Source of the DNA: Panagrolaimus kolymaensis
Taxonomy: Eukaryota; Nematoda; Chromadorea; Rhabditida; Panagrolaimidae
NCBI GenBank assembly: GCA_028622995.1
Contig: JAJQJQ010000007.1
Coordinates: 5,394,001-5,458,000 of the forward strand
Direction of reading: 5' to 3'
DNA length: 64,000 nucleotides
Shown here: positions 1-13,400 of the stretch, in pieces
Numbering within the stretch: position 1 is the stretch's first letter
Layout of the letters: every line of letters begins with the position of its first letter
Position numbers and translations under genes: made by a program
The notes under the pieces: model-generated
Database searches by the model: none
The model's input: the letters and a program-made list of their open reading frames with translations, nothing else
What the model was told of the DNA's origin: nothing

Positions 1-1044
1 GCACGAATAAAAACGCAAATAAAATCAAACACAAATCCAACATTGAATTATTTTAGAAATTTCAAAATTTTACAGAGCTAGTAAACTCAATGGCGGAGAA
101 ACACGTGAAGCCAATAAAGCCTGATTTTCGCGCCTTTTTTTTATCAAAGAAATTTATTTATGGCCGACGACGATGTCCATTTGTTTGTTTTTTCGATTGT
201 TGTATGTTGGTTGACCTTTATAAATGCATATTACATAATTGAAAAATTGCCTCTTTTATCTTTAACGCTACAAATATAATTTTTTGTGACATTTTTTGTT
301 GGATATAAATTTTTATGGATTAAGCTTGTAACTAATCCCCGATAATATTAACGAAAAAAAGTATTTTACTAAATCGTGCAACAGATCTTCCCAAAATTTT
401 ATTCTTAAAACTTCATTTCATTAAGTTAACAAGCCTCACAAGAAGGACACCTTTTTATTCAAACCATCTTTTTTAAAAATTAAAAAAGCAGCATTTACCA
501 AGGAAGGGCATTAAAAAATATCATAGATGCATTTTATTGCTGAAGATAAGCATGCAAAAGAAGAAAACAATAAAGTTATTACAGAATGCTAATAACTTCA
601 AACGATTTACTAAAAATTCTTGACCAAAATGAATGAGAATTGGAAGATGCATCAACCTTGATCCATTTTTTTTACAAGTTTCGTAATCTTGGAATTTACA
701 AAAAAGTCAACATAGCAAATGATAACAAATTTATTGAAGTCGTCTTCAAATACCCAAACGTTCGCGTTAATTTAATCCAAATTTTGTTACCCTCCAATTT
801 TCTCAAACTCGAATAAAAAAATTTTCTTCGTTTTTATGGATTGCAAAAATTTTATGTAAATTATCTTATACGTTTACTTATTTTTTTATTGTTGTTAGAA
901 TCATCCATGCCTCTCAATTGGGCAAAACGCGAAGAACATAACGCGACGTGTTCGTGGCTCATTTTAAACTTCGAAATATTTTTCTTTCTTTCAGATATTT
1001 CTAAACATTTTTTAGTGTATTCAAAAGCTAATTATTTTTTAATC
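1..1044. other. 5' flank of sec-22, no supported gene
   Basis: AT-rich sequence upstream of the sec-22 start. The only coding-like item is an open frame on the plus strand from 90 to 242 (50 residues, beginning MAEKHVKPIKPDF), preceded by an acceptor-like TTTTACAG at about 69-76. It has no recognisable domain and later turns cysteine/phenylalanine-rich, so it may be a first exon of something or chance. The rest holds short A/T runs and no motif I can name. Confidence 0.4.
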
Positions 1045-1883
1045 ATGGTTTTGTTAACACTTATTGGACGTGTAAGAGATGGTCTCATTTTGGCAACATC
1101 AATTGAAGGAGCAGATGATGTAAGTTTTGGTATTGTTTTCGATGGATAATAAACGCCATTTTTTTCAGCCTGATCACAATATGGTTAAACTTACAACTCA
1201 AGCTAAGATGCTCTTCAAAAAACTTCATCAACCAAATACTCCACAAGTTCAATCAGTTGAAAGTGGTGCTTTTGTTTTTCAGTAAGTCTTCCCTACTTCT
1301 TTTGCTAATTTAATTCTTTGTTTTAGTTACTTGATTAAAGATACTATTTGTGCATTAGCTCTTTGTGATCAACAATTCCCACGACGTGTTGCTTTTTCTT
1401 ATTTAGAAGATATTGCAAATGAATTCCTATCGCAAAATGCTCATAAAGTGGATACTGTTACTCGACCATATCATTTCTTAGATTTTGGTAAGCTTTATTA
1501 TCTCTGATTATGATGATTCATTTTTTGTTTCGTTTCAGATCCTTATATTCAACAAGCAAAAAGAAAGTACATGGATCGTAATAGACAAGCCATGGCAGCT
1601 GTAAATTCAGAATTACAGGATGTTACAAGAATTATGGTCTCAAATATCGACGAAGTTCTTCATCGTGGTGAAGCTTTGAATAGTAAGCTACTCTTCTTCA
1701 ACCCTTTTAATAGTTAAATAGCTTTTAGTCTTGGATTCTCGTGCTGCTGATTTGCGTGTTCTAAGTGAAAAATACCGTGATGATGCTCGAAAATTGAATA
1801 CCAAATCAGCAATGATGATTTTAGCTGTTACTGGTGTTGTTGGTATTATTCTCTTCCTTTTCTTCCGATTCTTCTATTTCTAA
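1045..1883 (+). CDS. sec-22: SEC22 vesicle-trafficking R-SNARE
   Basis: Five exons: 1045-1119, 1169-1281, 1327-1487, 1539-1682, 1729-1883, giving 215 residues, the usual Sec22 length. All introns are GT-AG and keep frame. The protein opens with MVLLTLIGRVRDGLILATS, the start of the longin domain (about residues 1-120). An R-SNARE helix follows, with the zero-layer arginine in DEVLHRGEALN, and a C-terminal anchor ends FFRFFYF with almost no lumenal tail. Sec22 is known to act in ER-Golgi transport in both directions, pairing with Q-SNAREs on target membranes. The start is chosen because the longin domain begins there; the open frame upstream of 1045 is out of character with the family. A TTTTAATAAAG near 2068 is a plausible polyadenylation signal. 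gsr-1 follows in the same orientation about 420 bp downstream. Confidence 0.93.
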
Positions 1884-2300
1884 TTAAATCTCTTCTGCCA
1901 CTTTGCCTAAGAAATTGTTGTTCGATGTTGAATCAAAATTGATTGGAGCTGTGAAGTATTCTTTTTATGCTGCTATAAAAAGAAACTCTTAACTTATTTG
2001 CTTTTATTATTGAAACAAAAACTGTGATAATTATTACTATTGTTTAATTCATTTTTGTTTATAACTGTTTTAATAAAGATTTTTAATTGTTTTATTTGTT
2101 GTAATCTTTTTTTTTACTGTATTTGCATTTGACTTATGTGTATTCCCATTTATTAACAGTTCCTAACCAAACCTTCCAAGCTATACATAAGGATCATTCT
2201 CATAACGAAGTGTATGTTTCTTGAATGGAAGCTGCTTATCTCCGCCTTTTTTCTGCTTGGATTCCTTTAAGTTAGTGCGTTTTAAATATTTTGTTGCTAG
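1884..2300. other. sec-22 3' UTR / gsr-1 5' region
   Basis: T-rich spacer holding the probable sec-22 3' UTR with an AATAAA-like signal near 2069. It ends at TTGCTAG directly in front of the mitochondrial-leader ATG of gsr-1 (2301), a likely trans-splice acceptor. No gene is seen. Confidence 0.5.
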
Positions 2301-4064
2301 ATGATTTTACGTTCTTCTAAATTTCTTTCATTATTTCTTCGGTGAGTGATTCCCTCCATCTTTTTTAGACTTTGTTTGGTATTCATCAGTTTTGACGTAA
2401 TATTTTATTGATTGTGTTGTTAAAAAATTTGATGACTTTTTGTCTGAAAACTAACTCTCTTTGTAGTTTGTATTCCTTTAAAACAAGTTGCTAGCCTTTT
2501 TTTGAGCGTGATTTTTAACTCCCTTTTTAAGTTTATAAAAGTAACTTTAAAGCCTAACATTTTTTTATTTCCAGAAGAAATATGTCAACGGTAAAAGAAT
2601 TTGATTATTTAGTCATTGGTGGAGGTTCTGGTGGTATCGCTTCAGCTCGACGTGCTCGAGAATTTGATGCAACTGTTGGACTTATTGAGCGTCAACGTCT
2701 TGGTGGAACATGCGTTAATGTTGGATGTGTTCCTAAAAAAGTTATGTACAATTGTGCTCTTCATACTGAATTCATTCGTGATCATGCTGATTATGGATTC
2801 GATTTAACTTATAATGGATTTAGTTTCCCCAAAATTAAGCAAAGCAGAGATGCTTATATTCGTCGCTTAAATGGAATTTATGAAAATAACCTTAAAAATT
2901 CGGGCGTTGAACTTATTCGTGGATTTGGAAAGTTTGAGGAAGATGGTACCATCGTTGTTGATGGCCAAAAATATAAAGGTAAACATACACTCATCGCTGT
3001 TGGAGGTAAGCCTACTATCCCTTCTGACGTGGAAGGTGCTCATCATGGAATTGATTCAGATGGATTTTTTGATCTCGAAGATCTTCCCAAGTTTGTTTAC
3101 CCTCATTCAATTTAGTTTTCTTATAGCATTTGATATTTTTTTAGGAAAACCGTTGTAGTTGGTGCTGGCTATATTGCTCTTGAAATTGCTGGAGTTTTAG
3201 CTGAACTTGGATCTGAAACTCATATGCTTATTCGTTATGAGCATGTTTTGCGAACATTTGATCATACACTAATGGAAGCTGCCACTGAAGCTGTTGATAA
3301 AGGTCATATCCAACTTCATAAAAAGACTCATGTTTGTTTTATCATTTTTGATCTCACAATAAAGCAAACTATAATTATAGGTTCAAAAAGTTGAGAAAAA
3401 TGCTAATGGAACTCTCAAAATTACAACCAAAGAAGGAGGAGTTATTGATGATGTTAATACTCTCATTTGGGCAGTTGGTCGAAGTCCATTAACGAAAGAT
3501 TTGGGTTTAGAAAAGGTTGGAGTAAAAACTGATAAAGGTGGACATATTGTTGTTGATGAATATCAAAATACAAATGTCCCTGGTATTCTTTCCCTTGGAG
3601 ATGTTTGTGGAAAATTCCTTTTAACTCCCGTTGCAATTGCTGCTGGTCGTCGATTATCTCATCGTCTTTTCAATGGTGAAACTGAAAACCGTCTAAATTA
3701 TGACAATATTGCTACCGTCGTTTTTTCACATCCTCCCGTTGGAACTGTTGGTTTAACCGAAGCTGAAGCTATCGAACGATATGGTAAAAATGAAATTACT
3801 ATTTATAATAGTAAATTCAATCCAATGTATTATGCTATGACATCATATAAAGAACAATGCATCATGAAATTAGTTTGTACAGGAAAAGATGAAAAGGTTG
3901 TTGGAATTCATATGACCGGTCTTGGAGTGGATGAAATGCTTCAAGGTTTTGCTGTTGCCGTTTCAATGGGTGCAACCAAGAAACAATTTGATGACACAGT
4001 TGCAATACATCCAACCTCATCTGAAGAATTGGTTACCATGCGAGGTGGAGTTAAACCCGAATGA
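2301..4064 (+). CDS. gsr-1: Glutathione reductase, mitochondrial and cytosolic forms
   Basis: Exons 2301-2341, 2575-3090, 3145-3331, 3381-4064 encode 475 residues. NADPH-dependent reduction of glutathione disulfide is the family function. FAD-binding motif GGGSGG is at the start of the catalytic part, the redox disulfide lies in [13 protein letters not shown], the NADP-binding segment contains [10 protein letters not shown], and the dimer-interface catalytic histidine is in AIHPTSSEE. There is no selenocysteine tail, which separates it from thioredoxin reductase. Exon 1 encodes [14 protein letters not shown], a basic/hydrophobic leader, and joins in frame to [13 protein letters not shown]. 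The internal ATG at 2582 lies 8 bases behind the acceptor TTTCCAG (2574) and would give a 459-residue cytosolic form. C. elegans gsr-1 also makes both forms. The AATAAA at 4135 is a likely poly(A) signal. nlf-1 is convergent. Confidence 0.95.
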
Positions 4065-4588
4065 CTAGAATTTAGCAAACTATGAATCTTCTTTTCTTTT
4101 TTTGAGCTTCTTTACTCTGTTTCATGTAAACAGGAATAAATATTTACCGTATTTATTATTATTTCAACTTTTTTTTCTGATTCATTCTACAAAAAAAATA
4201 AAAAACAAAACAAAATCCTATCTTTGGCAAAAAAAAATTTGGGAAGAAAACTACAAAAATATAATTATTAAAAAAGGAGATGAAACAAACTTTGGCAGAA
4301 TTTTACAACTAAAAAAAAAGGAAAAACTATTTTTTTGTCAAATTTTTGAGCAGAGATTTTGTTTCAAAAAAAAGTAATAACCGGTGGAAAAAAATTCAAT
4401 ACAATCTTTAGCACCGATTTTTGTTCAATCAAAACTAATTTTTCATTCATGTGAAAACTTTTTTCTTTACACAAAAATTTTGTGAATCTACAATATATCG
4501 AGAGAGAGATAAATGAGGGGTAAAATAAAAACAACTACGATAATAATAAAAATGAGTTTTTTGTTCCTAACATTAAAAATTAAATGTT

Positions 4589-7405
4589 TTACAAATAATA
4601 TCTGAGCAAATAAAACACGAATAATAAAAATAAATTGTGGTTGAATAATAATGGAACGAAAGACAAAGGCATATTAAAAATAAAAGATTTTGTTAAAAAT
4701 ATATTTATGAAAGAAATTGATGAAAATGAAAATGAAGAAGAAAAATAAGCTAAATTTTTAGTAGCACTTGATGAAGATGAAATTAGTTCATTGGCAGACA
4801 TAATATAATTTGTTTTTTGGGATGAACGTTGTTGCCGTTGTTGTAGCCGTTGTTTTTGGAAATTTGATGATTTTTTATTACCCGTTGATTTTTTTGAATA
4901 AGAAGAAGTAGGAATTGATGAAGAGGGTGAAGGAGAATTTAAAGAATTAGACGTAGGTGCAGCGGGTGTGGATGAAGAAGATAAAAGTTTAGGAAAGAAC
5001 CATGAACCTAATTGATTAAAAAGTTCTGCAGGTGCATCATAAATATATCCCGAAAATGATGATGAGGATGATGAAGAAGCAGATGAGGATGGTGCACGAT
5101 CAGGCAATTGATTATTTTCATATTTAATGGTTGTAGTCAAATGTGAACCATCTATGGCTAATTCTTCTAATTTCTTCTCAGCATCACATAACCTCTTCCT
5201 CGCCCAACAATGATCATTGGATGCAAAGAAATCATATTGCCTTATCGTAGATATTCGATGTTTATTTTTATCAAACCATTTTAAAGGTTCTGGTGGAGTT
5301 CGAATTAAATCACATGGATGGAAACATTTACAATGCCTCGAACCATGATCATCGACATTTTTAGAAACTTTTAAATCTGCAAAAAGAATATTTTTTGGAA
5401 GGGTTAAAATTTATGGAAAGTCAAACCTCGACAAAAGAATGATGGTTGTCCCGCATAATCCACTTGTCTTGATGAAGCAATATGAGGGCAAGCAAGTTGA
5501 GCATAATAACACCAATTTATACATGGTGGCTCTTGCCATATATCTAATAGCTGAACCAGCAGCCATTTTCGATACCATGTCTAAAAACGATTTGAATAAA
5601 TGATGCGTTTAAAAATCTGCTATAAGCTAATAGAATGATTTTATAAAAGGATTCCAAAACCCAAAATTTCAGGAAGTTTACTCAAAAATGATACACCGTT
5701 TTAAGAATACTTTTTCTGTAATTCTATCAGAATCTCGACAACTTACTTTGCAATCATCACAAGTTCCATTAGGTGAAAAGGGTCTTGTCGCACTTGATGC
5801 ATCCACAGCTATGGTACAATCAAATCTTCTCAAAGTATGATTAAAAGCTTCATAAGCTTTTTCCATAATTATTATATTTGAATCCATTCGATTAAAACAT
5901 GCCAAACATTCATTTGATCTTGGTTCAGCTATCAAACAATCCCGTCCTCCCATACCCGATTTTAAATGTTCCGTATGAGAAATGAGGTCAGATTCTGATT
6001 TAATTTTAGGCCATTCTAAATGAAATAATTCACCTATTTGAACATTGGATTTTTCACAATCTGTTGACCATAAAGATAAAACTCTTAAAAGTCTTAATCG
6101 AGCCCATTTGCCTTTATTGCATAAATCTGTGGGTGAATTTCGATTCCATACATGACACATTTGACGCTAAAAAAAATATAAAAGTATTGTAATTTCCTTT
6201 AATGGTTTATAAATGTTTAAAAATAAATATTGAATTTTTTATTTATAAAGTTAATTTTAAATTTAAAATACCCGAGCGCAATTAAAGCTAATTTTGAATC
6301 GTTTCAAGTTATTTTAAAACTAATTTGATGATGGCACAGCGTTGCTTACTTGCTTACTCATCGTTTAAAAGTAAAAAATGGCGAGTTTTTTTTAAAACGA
6401 TGGAATTAAAGATGTTAAAAAAACAAGAAAATAAACTATTCCAAAAGAAAAAAAGTTTCTAAATTTTACTAAATTTAAATGGCCTTTCAGCATGGGTGTA
6501 ATGCGACACCAGTATCCAGCATAAGGTTTTATGGATAAAAAAACATGTACAGTTTTAGTATTTTTGTAACTTTTTGTAAGGCAATCGTAAAAACTCAAGA
6601 AGTAAAAAATTTCAAACGCTTCGAAAAAAGAGAGCTAACCTTTGGCATGTTTCTGATTACCACCCGTTTTGGTAGCTAAAAAACACTATGTTTTACTTTA
6701 TTTTTTCCCCCAAATCTTTTTTTATTGTAATCAACTTACATCACTTTTTTGTTGATATAATACTCTTCGATGACGAAGAAGTGGATTATCTCGACTTATG
6801 GTAGTTGTTATTGCACCATTACCACCTCCTCCACCAGGATCATTAATATCTGGTATTTGATTTTCTAAATTATCTTCAAATAATAAAATAGATGATTGTT
6901 GTTGTTGTTCTTCTTTTCCCATCATATCCAATGCGTATACACCGCCGCCACTTTGAGTTAAAATGGATAAACAAAGAAAAATGGATATAAAATTCCAAAA
7001 AAATAATATTATTGAAAATTTTGATGATGATCGCTGCTTTATTGAGTAATCACTTTTAGAATTTTGATTTTGATGTATATGAACTTGGGAATCAACAGAA
7101 ATATGTATAATATCCTTTCGACGTTTATCACAACTTATACAATAACAATTTATCGAGCGTGGATCACGCTCGTATTCGTTACCACCATCGATTATAGGTG
7201 GAGTCATTTTTAGACTCCTCCATGGTTTATAATATTTTACATTCGAAAATTTTATAGGTGGCGAAGAATAGGCCAATATGGCCAAATTATCGTCGCCACC
7301 GTTTTTATTTATATTATTATCGAATTGATTTTGATTAAATAAATTTAAATATTTAAATAATTTAAAACGTTGAAATCCAATTCCCGAGATGATTTCTTTT
7401 TCCAA
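4589..7405 (-). CDS. nlf-1: NLF-1/FAM155 (NALCN channel auxiliary) family protein
   Basis: Minus-strand exons 7405-6740, 6166-5747, 5580-5427, 5376-4589 join in frame to 675 residues. NLF-1/FAM155 proteins are ER membrane proteins that help assemble and localise the NALCN/NCA sodium-leak channel in neurons. A membrane segment lies at about residues 131-150. It is followed by a cysteine-rich region with CLACFNRM, CDDCK, a conserved CYYAQLACPH stretch and YAGQPSFFCRD, the pattern I associate with the Mid1/FAM155 cysteine-rich domain. The last exon adds HCKCFHPCDLI, a long serine-rich low-complexity stretch and a hydrophobic C-terminus. It is longer than the C. elegans and human proteins because of low-complexity N- and C-terminal parts. 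The first intron is 573 bp. The first ATG in the membrane-bearing exon is used; further 5' exons cannot be excluded. Family assignment is from recalled motif similarity. Confidence 0.75.
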
Positions 7406-10400
7406 TTAATTTGATAAATATTTTTAATTTCCACCTCTTTAATGAGGCCACAACAAAGGTGTCCTCTAATTTTTGCGGGAAATAAATAAAATAATAAAAA
7501 TAATAAATACACGATGGTGGAAGAAAAAATAATTAGATTGTTGGTATTTTTTTTTTTTTGCACTTTAAGGCGATGGCGGGCTGACTAGTTCGGTGCTTTT
7601 ATGAATGACCAAACCAAAAATTCAGGCACAATGAAAGTTGTAAAGTCTGAAAGAGATTTATATAAATAATTTATAAAGGTCACATAAAACATATTTTATT
7701 TTGGATGAATAAGGTTTTTTTACATTTATCTTAAAGGTGGTGAAAAATTGTTAAAGGTTGGAAAGAAGGAAATGAAAGTAAAACATAAGAGTTAAGAATT
7801 TTGATTATTGGAAGGAGCATTTAAAGTTTTTTTACAAATGTTAATTATATATATAAATTTTTCGTAGTAAAAAAAGTATGTTTCACAATATGCGGAAATA
7901 GCAAAATATATTACGTTTATTAAAATGCATTTTTTAAAGCGAATGCTATCATTATTTTAAAAAAATAGAAGGAAGTCTTTACATAGTCAAAATAAGCGTT
8001 ATACCTCGCGTTCAGTTATTTTTTATTATTATTATCAAAACATTTGCCATGAAATAAAAATAGGCAGATTTTCTTGTTTTAGAAAACAAACTCCCAAAAA
8101 ATTTATTATGCTATAAGAAAATCAATAATTTTATTATTTTTTTTAGAATTACACCTTTGTCATAAAATTGTTGCGTAAATTTAAACGCAAATTAAAGCCT
8201 TATAAAATAAGTAAAGAAAAAAACATCTATTAACAAAACGTAAAAATTTAATAATAGCCTCGGTTAGTTTTCATTCATAAAAATAAAACAATAAATTATA
8301 TGTTTTCTCATAGAATTAAAAAATTGCGGAGTAAAAAAACATGGCTTACCTCAATTTTGAAGTTGGTAATTTATATAAATTATAAAAAATGAAATCATGA
8401 AATATGTAAAACTTTTAATAAAAATAAAAATAGAGGGAAAAAACTTATAAAGTTTTTTGTGTCTTATAAAAAACCTAAAAAGAATAAGAAAAAAATATAT
8501 TTGAAGTAAGTTTACTTTTTTAAAAACACGTTTCTTTTTTCTTTTTTTGGTAAACGAAAGGAGAAAAAAATAAAGCACGCAACCCGAATAAGTTTTTATT
8601 TTATTTTTTTGTTGAAGCAACGTTTTTTTTTCTTTTCGTCATCGACGCTCGCTTTAGTCTCAATTGTCGATGGCTGCCATTGCTGGTGCTGCCAAAAGCA
8701 GAAAAAAAAAATAGAAGAAGGAGACGATGAAGGGGAAACAAGAAAAAGAAGGAGGAAAAAAATAAAAGAAGGGCACAAAATCGACGAAAAAGGGCAACAA
8801 CGACAAGAACGTAAAGTGCTTCGACGCTTTGCAACAACAATGCTCGCTCGCATATTTCACTTTGTCGCCGCTTCATCCTCCAAAAAAAAAAGAATGGAGC
8901 AAAATGCAACAAAAAAAACCAAGAAATAAAATAAACGAACAAAAAAATGTCAATATCACTCACACGCAAATATATGATACAATAGTTTTAAGCTTTGTGT
9001 CTGAGAATGAAAAGGCATATTTGAAGGGAAATCAGAAAAGAAAAAATTACTAAAGATCTAGAAGCAAGAAAAATGTCTTCGTTATAATAAACAATTATAC
9101 AAAATTCAGAAAATTATTAATAAATCAGAATAATGGGGTTTGAAGTTATTTATTTTTTGCTTCAAATTCGATTCGAACCCTTTTAAAAAAACGATTATTC
9201 AAGCCATTGTTGCGACAACTAAAAACAGTAAGCAAATACAGAAAATTATTCAGCAATACACCTCATATTAATAGAAGCTAGAGCAATGATTCAAACCGAA
9301 AAAAAATTGATATAACATCTTCAAAACAAAAACCCAAACCAAATAAATAAAATTAGTTCAGCGCTTCTAATTTGTTATAAATAACAAATTCCATAAAATC
9401 ATTGATTTAAAAAATATCTCCAAAAATTTTTCCTGCTTCTTTATCTTTTAGAAATGAAAGTTGTTATAATATAAATATGCAAATTATCAAATACATATTC
9501 CCAAACAGACACAAAAAAAGAGTAAAGAAAATATCAATAATTAGACTTTTTTTCTTCTCGATGATAGTCATAAACAAGCAATAATGATGATAGTTTTAAT
9601 AAATAAAAAAGAGGAGAGAGGCCAAATGTCAAATCCATCATATTTTTCATTTACACTTTTACATTATAAACGTTTTTTTAATTATCAAATGTGAAGGGTT
9701 TTTTTTTTAATGAGAAGGAATCGAGAAAACGAGCCATGACTATTTTTTAATAATTTTTTTAGAGGGAAAATTATTTATATTCAAAGCAATAAAATACAGA
9801 TAAAAGACTTAAACAGAAAAATTTAATAGTTGAACCAATTTTAATCGATTTTAATACAATTTTTTTTATACAAGTTTTCACGTTTTTTTAATAAGAAAGT
9901 TTCTCAGGGTTTGACTCCATTTTTTTAAAAATAATCTACCATTCATAAATCCTAAATAAAATAGGTTCTAAAATGATAAAATATGTATGTAGCAGCCGCC
10001 CTCAAAGTTAGGTTTTATAAAAGTGACAAAAAAAGACTGAATAAATTTTTCAAAAGCTATTATTAATAATTAACTAATATATTTATTTATGAATAGGTCA
10101 TTGAAGAAAAATAAAAAAGATTTAATAATAAAAAGAAGATTAAAAATCAAAGAAGTTTTTATTTTATCTCTGGGTTCTTCGTGTTAAACAAATGGAGTAA
10201 AAAAATGGTAAAAAAAATTTGAATGAAGGAAGTAAAAAAAAGTATGTATAATATAAATATTTGTTTAAACTCAAAAAAACTTATTTATTGACAACTTTCT
10301 TTTCTCTCTCTTTTTTTTTGGTGGTGGTGACGAAAAGAGTATGAAAAGCAGTCCAATGAAAAAAATAAAAGTTTTGTGAAGCCCAGTTTTAAAGCGGCAG

Positions 10401-13400
10401 TAGTAGAAAAGTCATTCGTATTTGCTTGTTTTGCCTTCATCCTTTCTATGTTGAAGTAGTATCTCATCTTCTTCTTCTTTTTTTCCTTCTCCCCCGCTTT
10501 GTTGTGTAAAATCAACTTTTTATGCAACTTCTCTTTATATTTTTGGCTGTTAGCCCGCTTTTGAACCCAGCTTGCTTCATCTTCCTTTTATTTTATTTTT
10601 TTAAAAGAGGGTGAGTGAGGGAGTCATTGATAGACGACAACAATCTTGGAAAAAAGAGGGGAAGGCAATGAACTCATTTCTTCACCCAGATGAAGAAGAC
10701 TCGTCGTCCTTACTCGTTGCCGCTTCTTCTTCATCTTCCATCTTTTTATATATATGTTTTTTTTGACCGAGAAAAAACGAAGCAATGTTGTTTGTCCGTT
10801 ATTCGAAAAATGCCCTAAAGCATTTTTTTTTTTTGGACGACGCCGTTTTCATTCTCGCTTCTTTTTTTTTTAAACATGCAACCACTTTTCATCGAGAATA
10901 AAAAAAAGTCCACGAAAAATGCCTTGCTTTTCTTCTTCTACTTTTTCTATTCGCCTTCGAAAAAAAGAAGAAGCGCCTCTTTTTTTAGTGGTGTTACACT
11001 TCTTTCCATTTTTGAGCAATAATAAAAAAATTTTGAAGAGTAAAACAAACTTTTTTTCCTTTGCTTTCTTTTTTGGCACACAAAAGAAGACAAAAAATAT
11101 TTCGAGCAAAAAAGACCGATTTCATTTGTTGGTGGTTGTTGTTGGTAAATGGAATGGGCAGCTTCACGAAGGAAAAAAAATACTGGCGTCTCGCCAAAGA
11201 CTTTGTCAATATATTCAACAACAACTACAACAACAACGACTGAAGAATAAGAAGAAAATGAAATAGAATTAAGTGAATTTTTAACTAAAAAATAGAGAAA
11301 GCAATTTTGTGTTGTAAAGAAGAACGAGAAAAAAAAAGTTACAAAATAAACAAAAAGAAGAAAAAAGAATTTGAAAGTGGTAAATTTTTAATGTGGTAAA
11401 ATAGAGTTTTTTGCAAAATGAAAGAAATGATTGTTTTATGAATCAAACTTGAGCTGATTAAAACACAAAATTAGTGCTTTAGAAGAAAAAAAGAAGATTT
11501 AAGAATAGTTTTATCACAGAAAAAAATTAAATTGTTATAATTTAAAATACCAAAAGCATCTTATCTCTCTCACAATGAATGAAGAACAAATTACGAATTT
11601 ACATATAACTTTTGCGGAAACTCTAATTATGGCTGAAAATAAAATAGTAAAATAGTGTTTTAAAAATCAAAGCATATCCTTTAAAAAAATTGGTATTTCA
11701 ACAATAAATATTTTATGAGTCGTCTCGTCATCTGTAAAACATAAAACTTTTTTCTTTCTCCGAAGTTTTTTTACCTTCACATCATTTTTCGCAATTTATG
11801 TTTTTTTTTTCAGCTGGGCGAGAAGAAGAAAAAACAAAACACAGTTTTTTAGTTTTATTTTTAAGCTTAAACTTCTATTGTTCTTTTAATCCTTCCCTAC
11901 TAACTTTGTTAAGCTTGCAAATTACTTCATTGTGGTCTCTTAACACACAGAAGCTTTTTCTTAAATCCTCATTAACGCCGCCCAAATTCTTAAAAAATAT
12001 AGACGTTTATATTTTGCTTCTTTTTTGCAAAAAATATGTCTCATGTAAAAAAGTTAAAACAATCATTAAACTTTTGAAATTACTACTTTCATTTGAGACA
12101 AAGTAAATGAAAAGGTAAGATTAGTTAAAAATGACCATTTGACCTTCAAAGAATTTTAAAGAAAAGAAAAAGAGAATGTCAAGAAGAAAATGGACGAATG
12201 AAACACACAAAGTGGAGCTTATTCCTAAACAAGCAGCATTTTCTGGTAAAGAAAGACGATAGGGGTCTTTCTCTCCTTTGGGATTAAAAACAAAAGAAAC
12301 AAAACATACATAGTCTTCTTCCTTTTCAAGGCCTCCAACAAGAACAAAGAAAAAAGTGAAAATGAATCAAAGCATTTTGTAGTTTTAACTTTTAACGGAA
12401 ACGAAAAAATAGTAGTAGACGAGGAGAAGCGCCATAGCCTAGTCTTTTCACCGAAATAAAAAAATAAAAAAACTATTGGACGAAAAAATTACTTCTTCTT
12501 TTGACTTTTTGAATAAAGTGGTTTTACATAGTTGTTGAAAGGCAAAAGCAAAAAAAAAGTCGTCGAAGAAAAAAATAAATAATAGGAACGACGACTTTCG
12601 TATTTATTTTTTTGCCAACGGCAAAAAAAAACTCGAACGCAGAAAGAGGAGAAGAAAAAAAAAGCAAAGTCTTATTTCAAATTGTCGCAACCACAAAAAA
12701 ATAAAATAAAAAAAGTTTGTTTAAAATGCCTTTGGGCTTTTTTGTTGTTGTGCTTACTTGCTTCTTCTCAGACACAAAAAAAACTTTTTAAGGAAGACAA
12801 GCTTTTCTTCTTCTTTTTTAGCGGAAGAGGGCTTTTCAAAAAAGGAAGAGACTGTTTTTTGGCCTTAAAAAATAGAGAGGATAAAAGAAGAATCGGGAGC
12901 TGATGCGATTTCCACCACCACCGCCACGCAGCAGCCAGTGACAACAAAGTAAAGCCTTTTTGCAAGCTATTTTTTTATCGTTTTTTCTTGGTTCTCGTCG
13001 TTGCTCAAAAGCAAGATTTTGCCTTTATCGTCATCAGAAGAAAAAAAAAATAAAGGCCGGAAGCAAATACACTGCCGCCGTCGTCGACAACGATGGCGGC
13101 GATGAAGGCTGCGTTTAAACTAAAGCGTCTCTTCTCCCTTCGTTTTTCCTTGTTTCTTTCTTCCTATTTTTTTATTTTCATCTTTGGGGTTCTTCTTGGG
13201 TATTTGTTTAAAATAAAAAAAGAAGTAAAATGAACTTTATATTTTTGCAGCAAAAAATAAATGTTATCATAGTGTGAGGGAGGCAGAGCAGAGCAGATGA
13301 AAAAAGATTAATGAATGCATCGCCGAAATTCATGTTTTTAAAAACACAAATTTTATTTATGAAGATTTTTCATATTTTAAAAGAATCTTAAAATTATAAA

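Noticed and set aside
8596..8969. Overlapping open frames on both strands
   Set aside because: Five overlapping frames in a poly-purine/pyrimidine pocket with no domain and no splice support.
9369..9392. Palindrome AATTTGTTAT/ATAACAAATT
   Set aside because: Short and all A/T; expected by chance in this composition.
11153..11242. Short frame MGSFTKEKKYWRLAKDF on the plus strand
   Set aside because: Looks protein-like for 17 residues but ends in an Asn run and a stop, with no donor site to join it to another exon.
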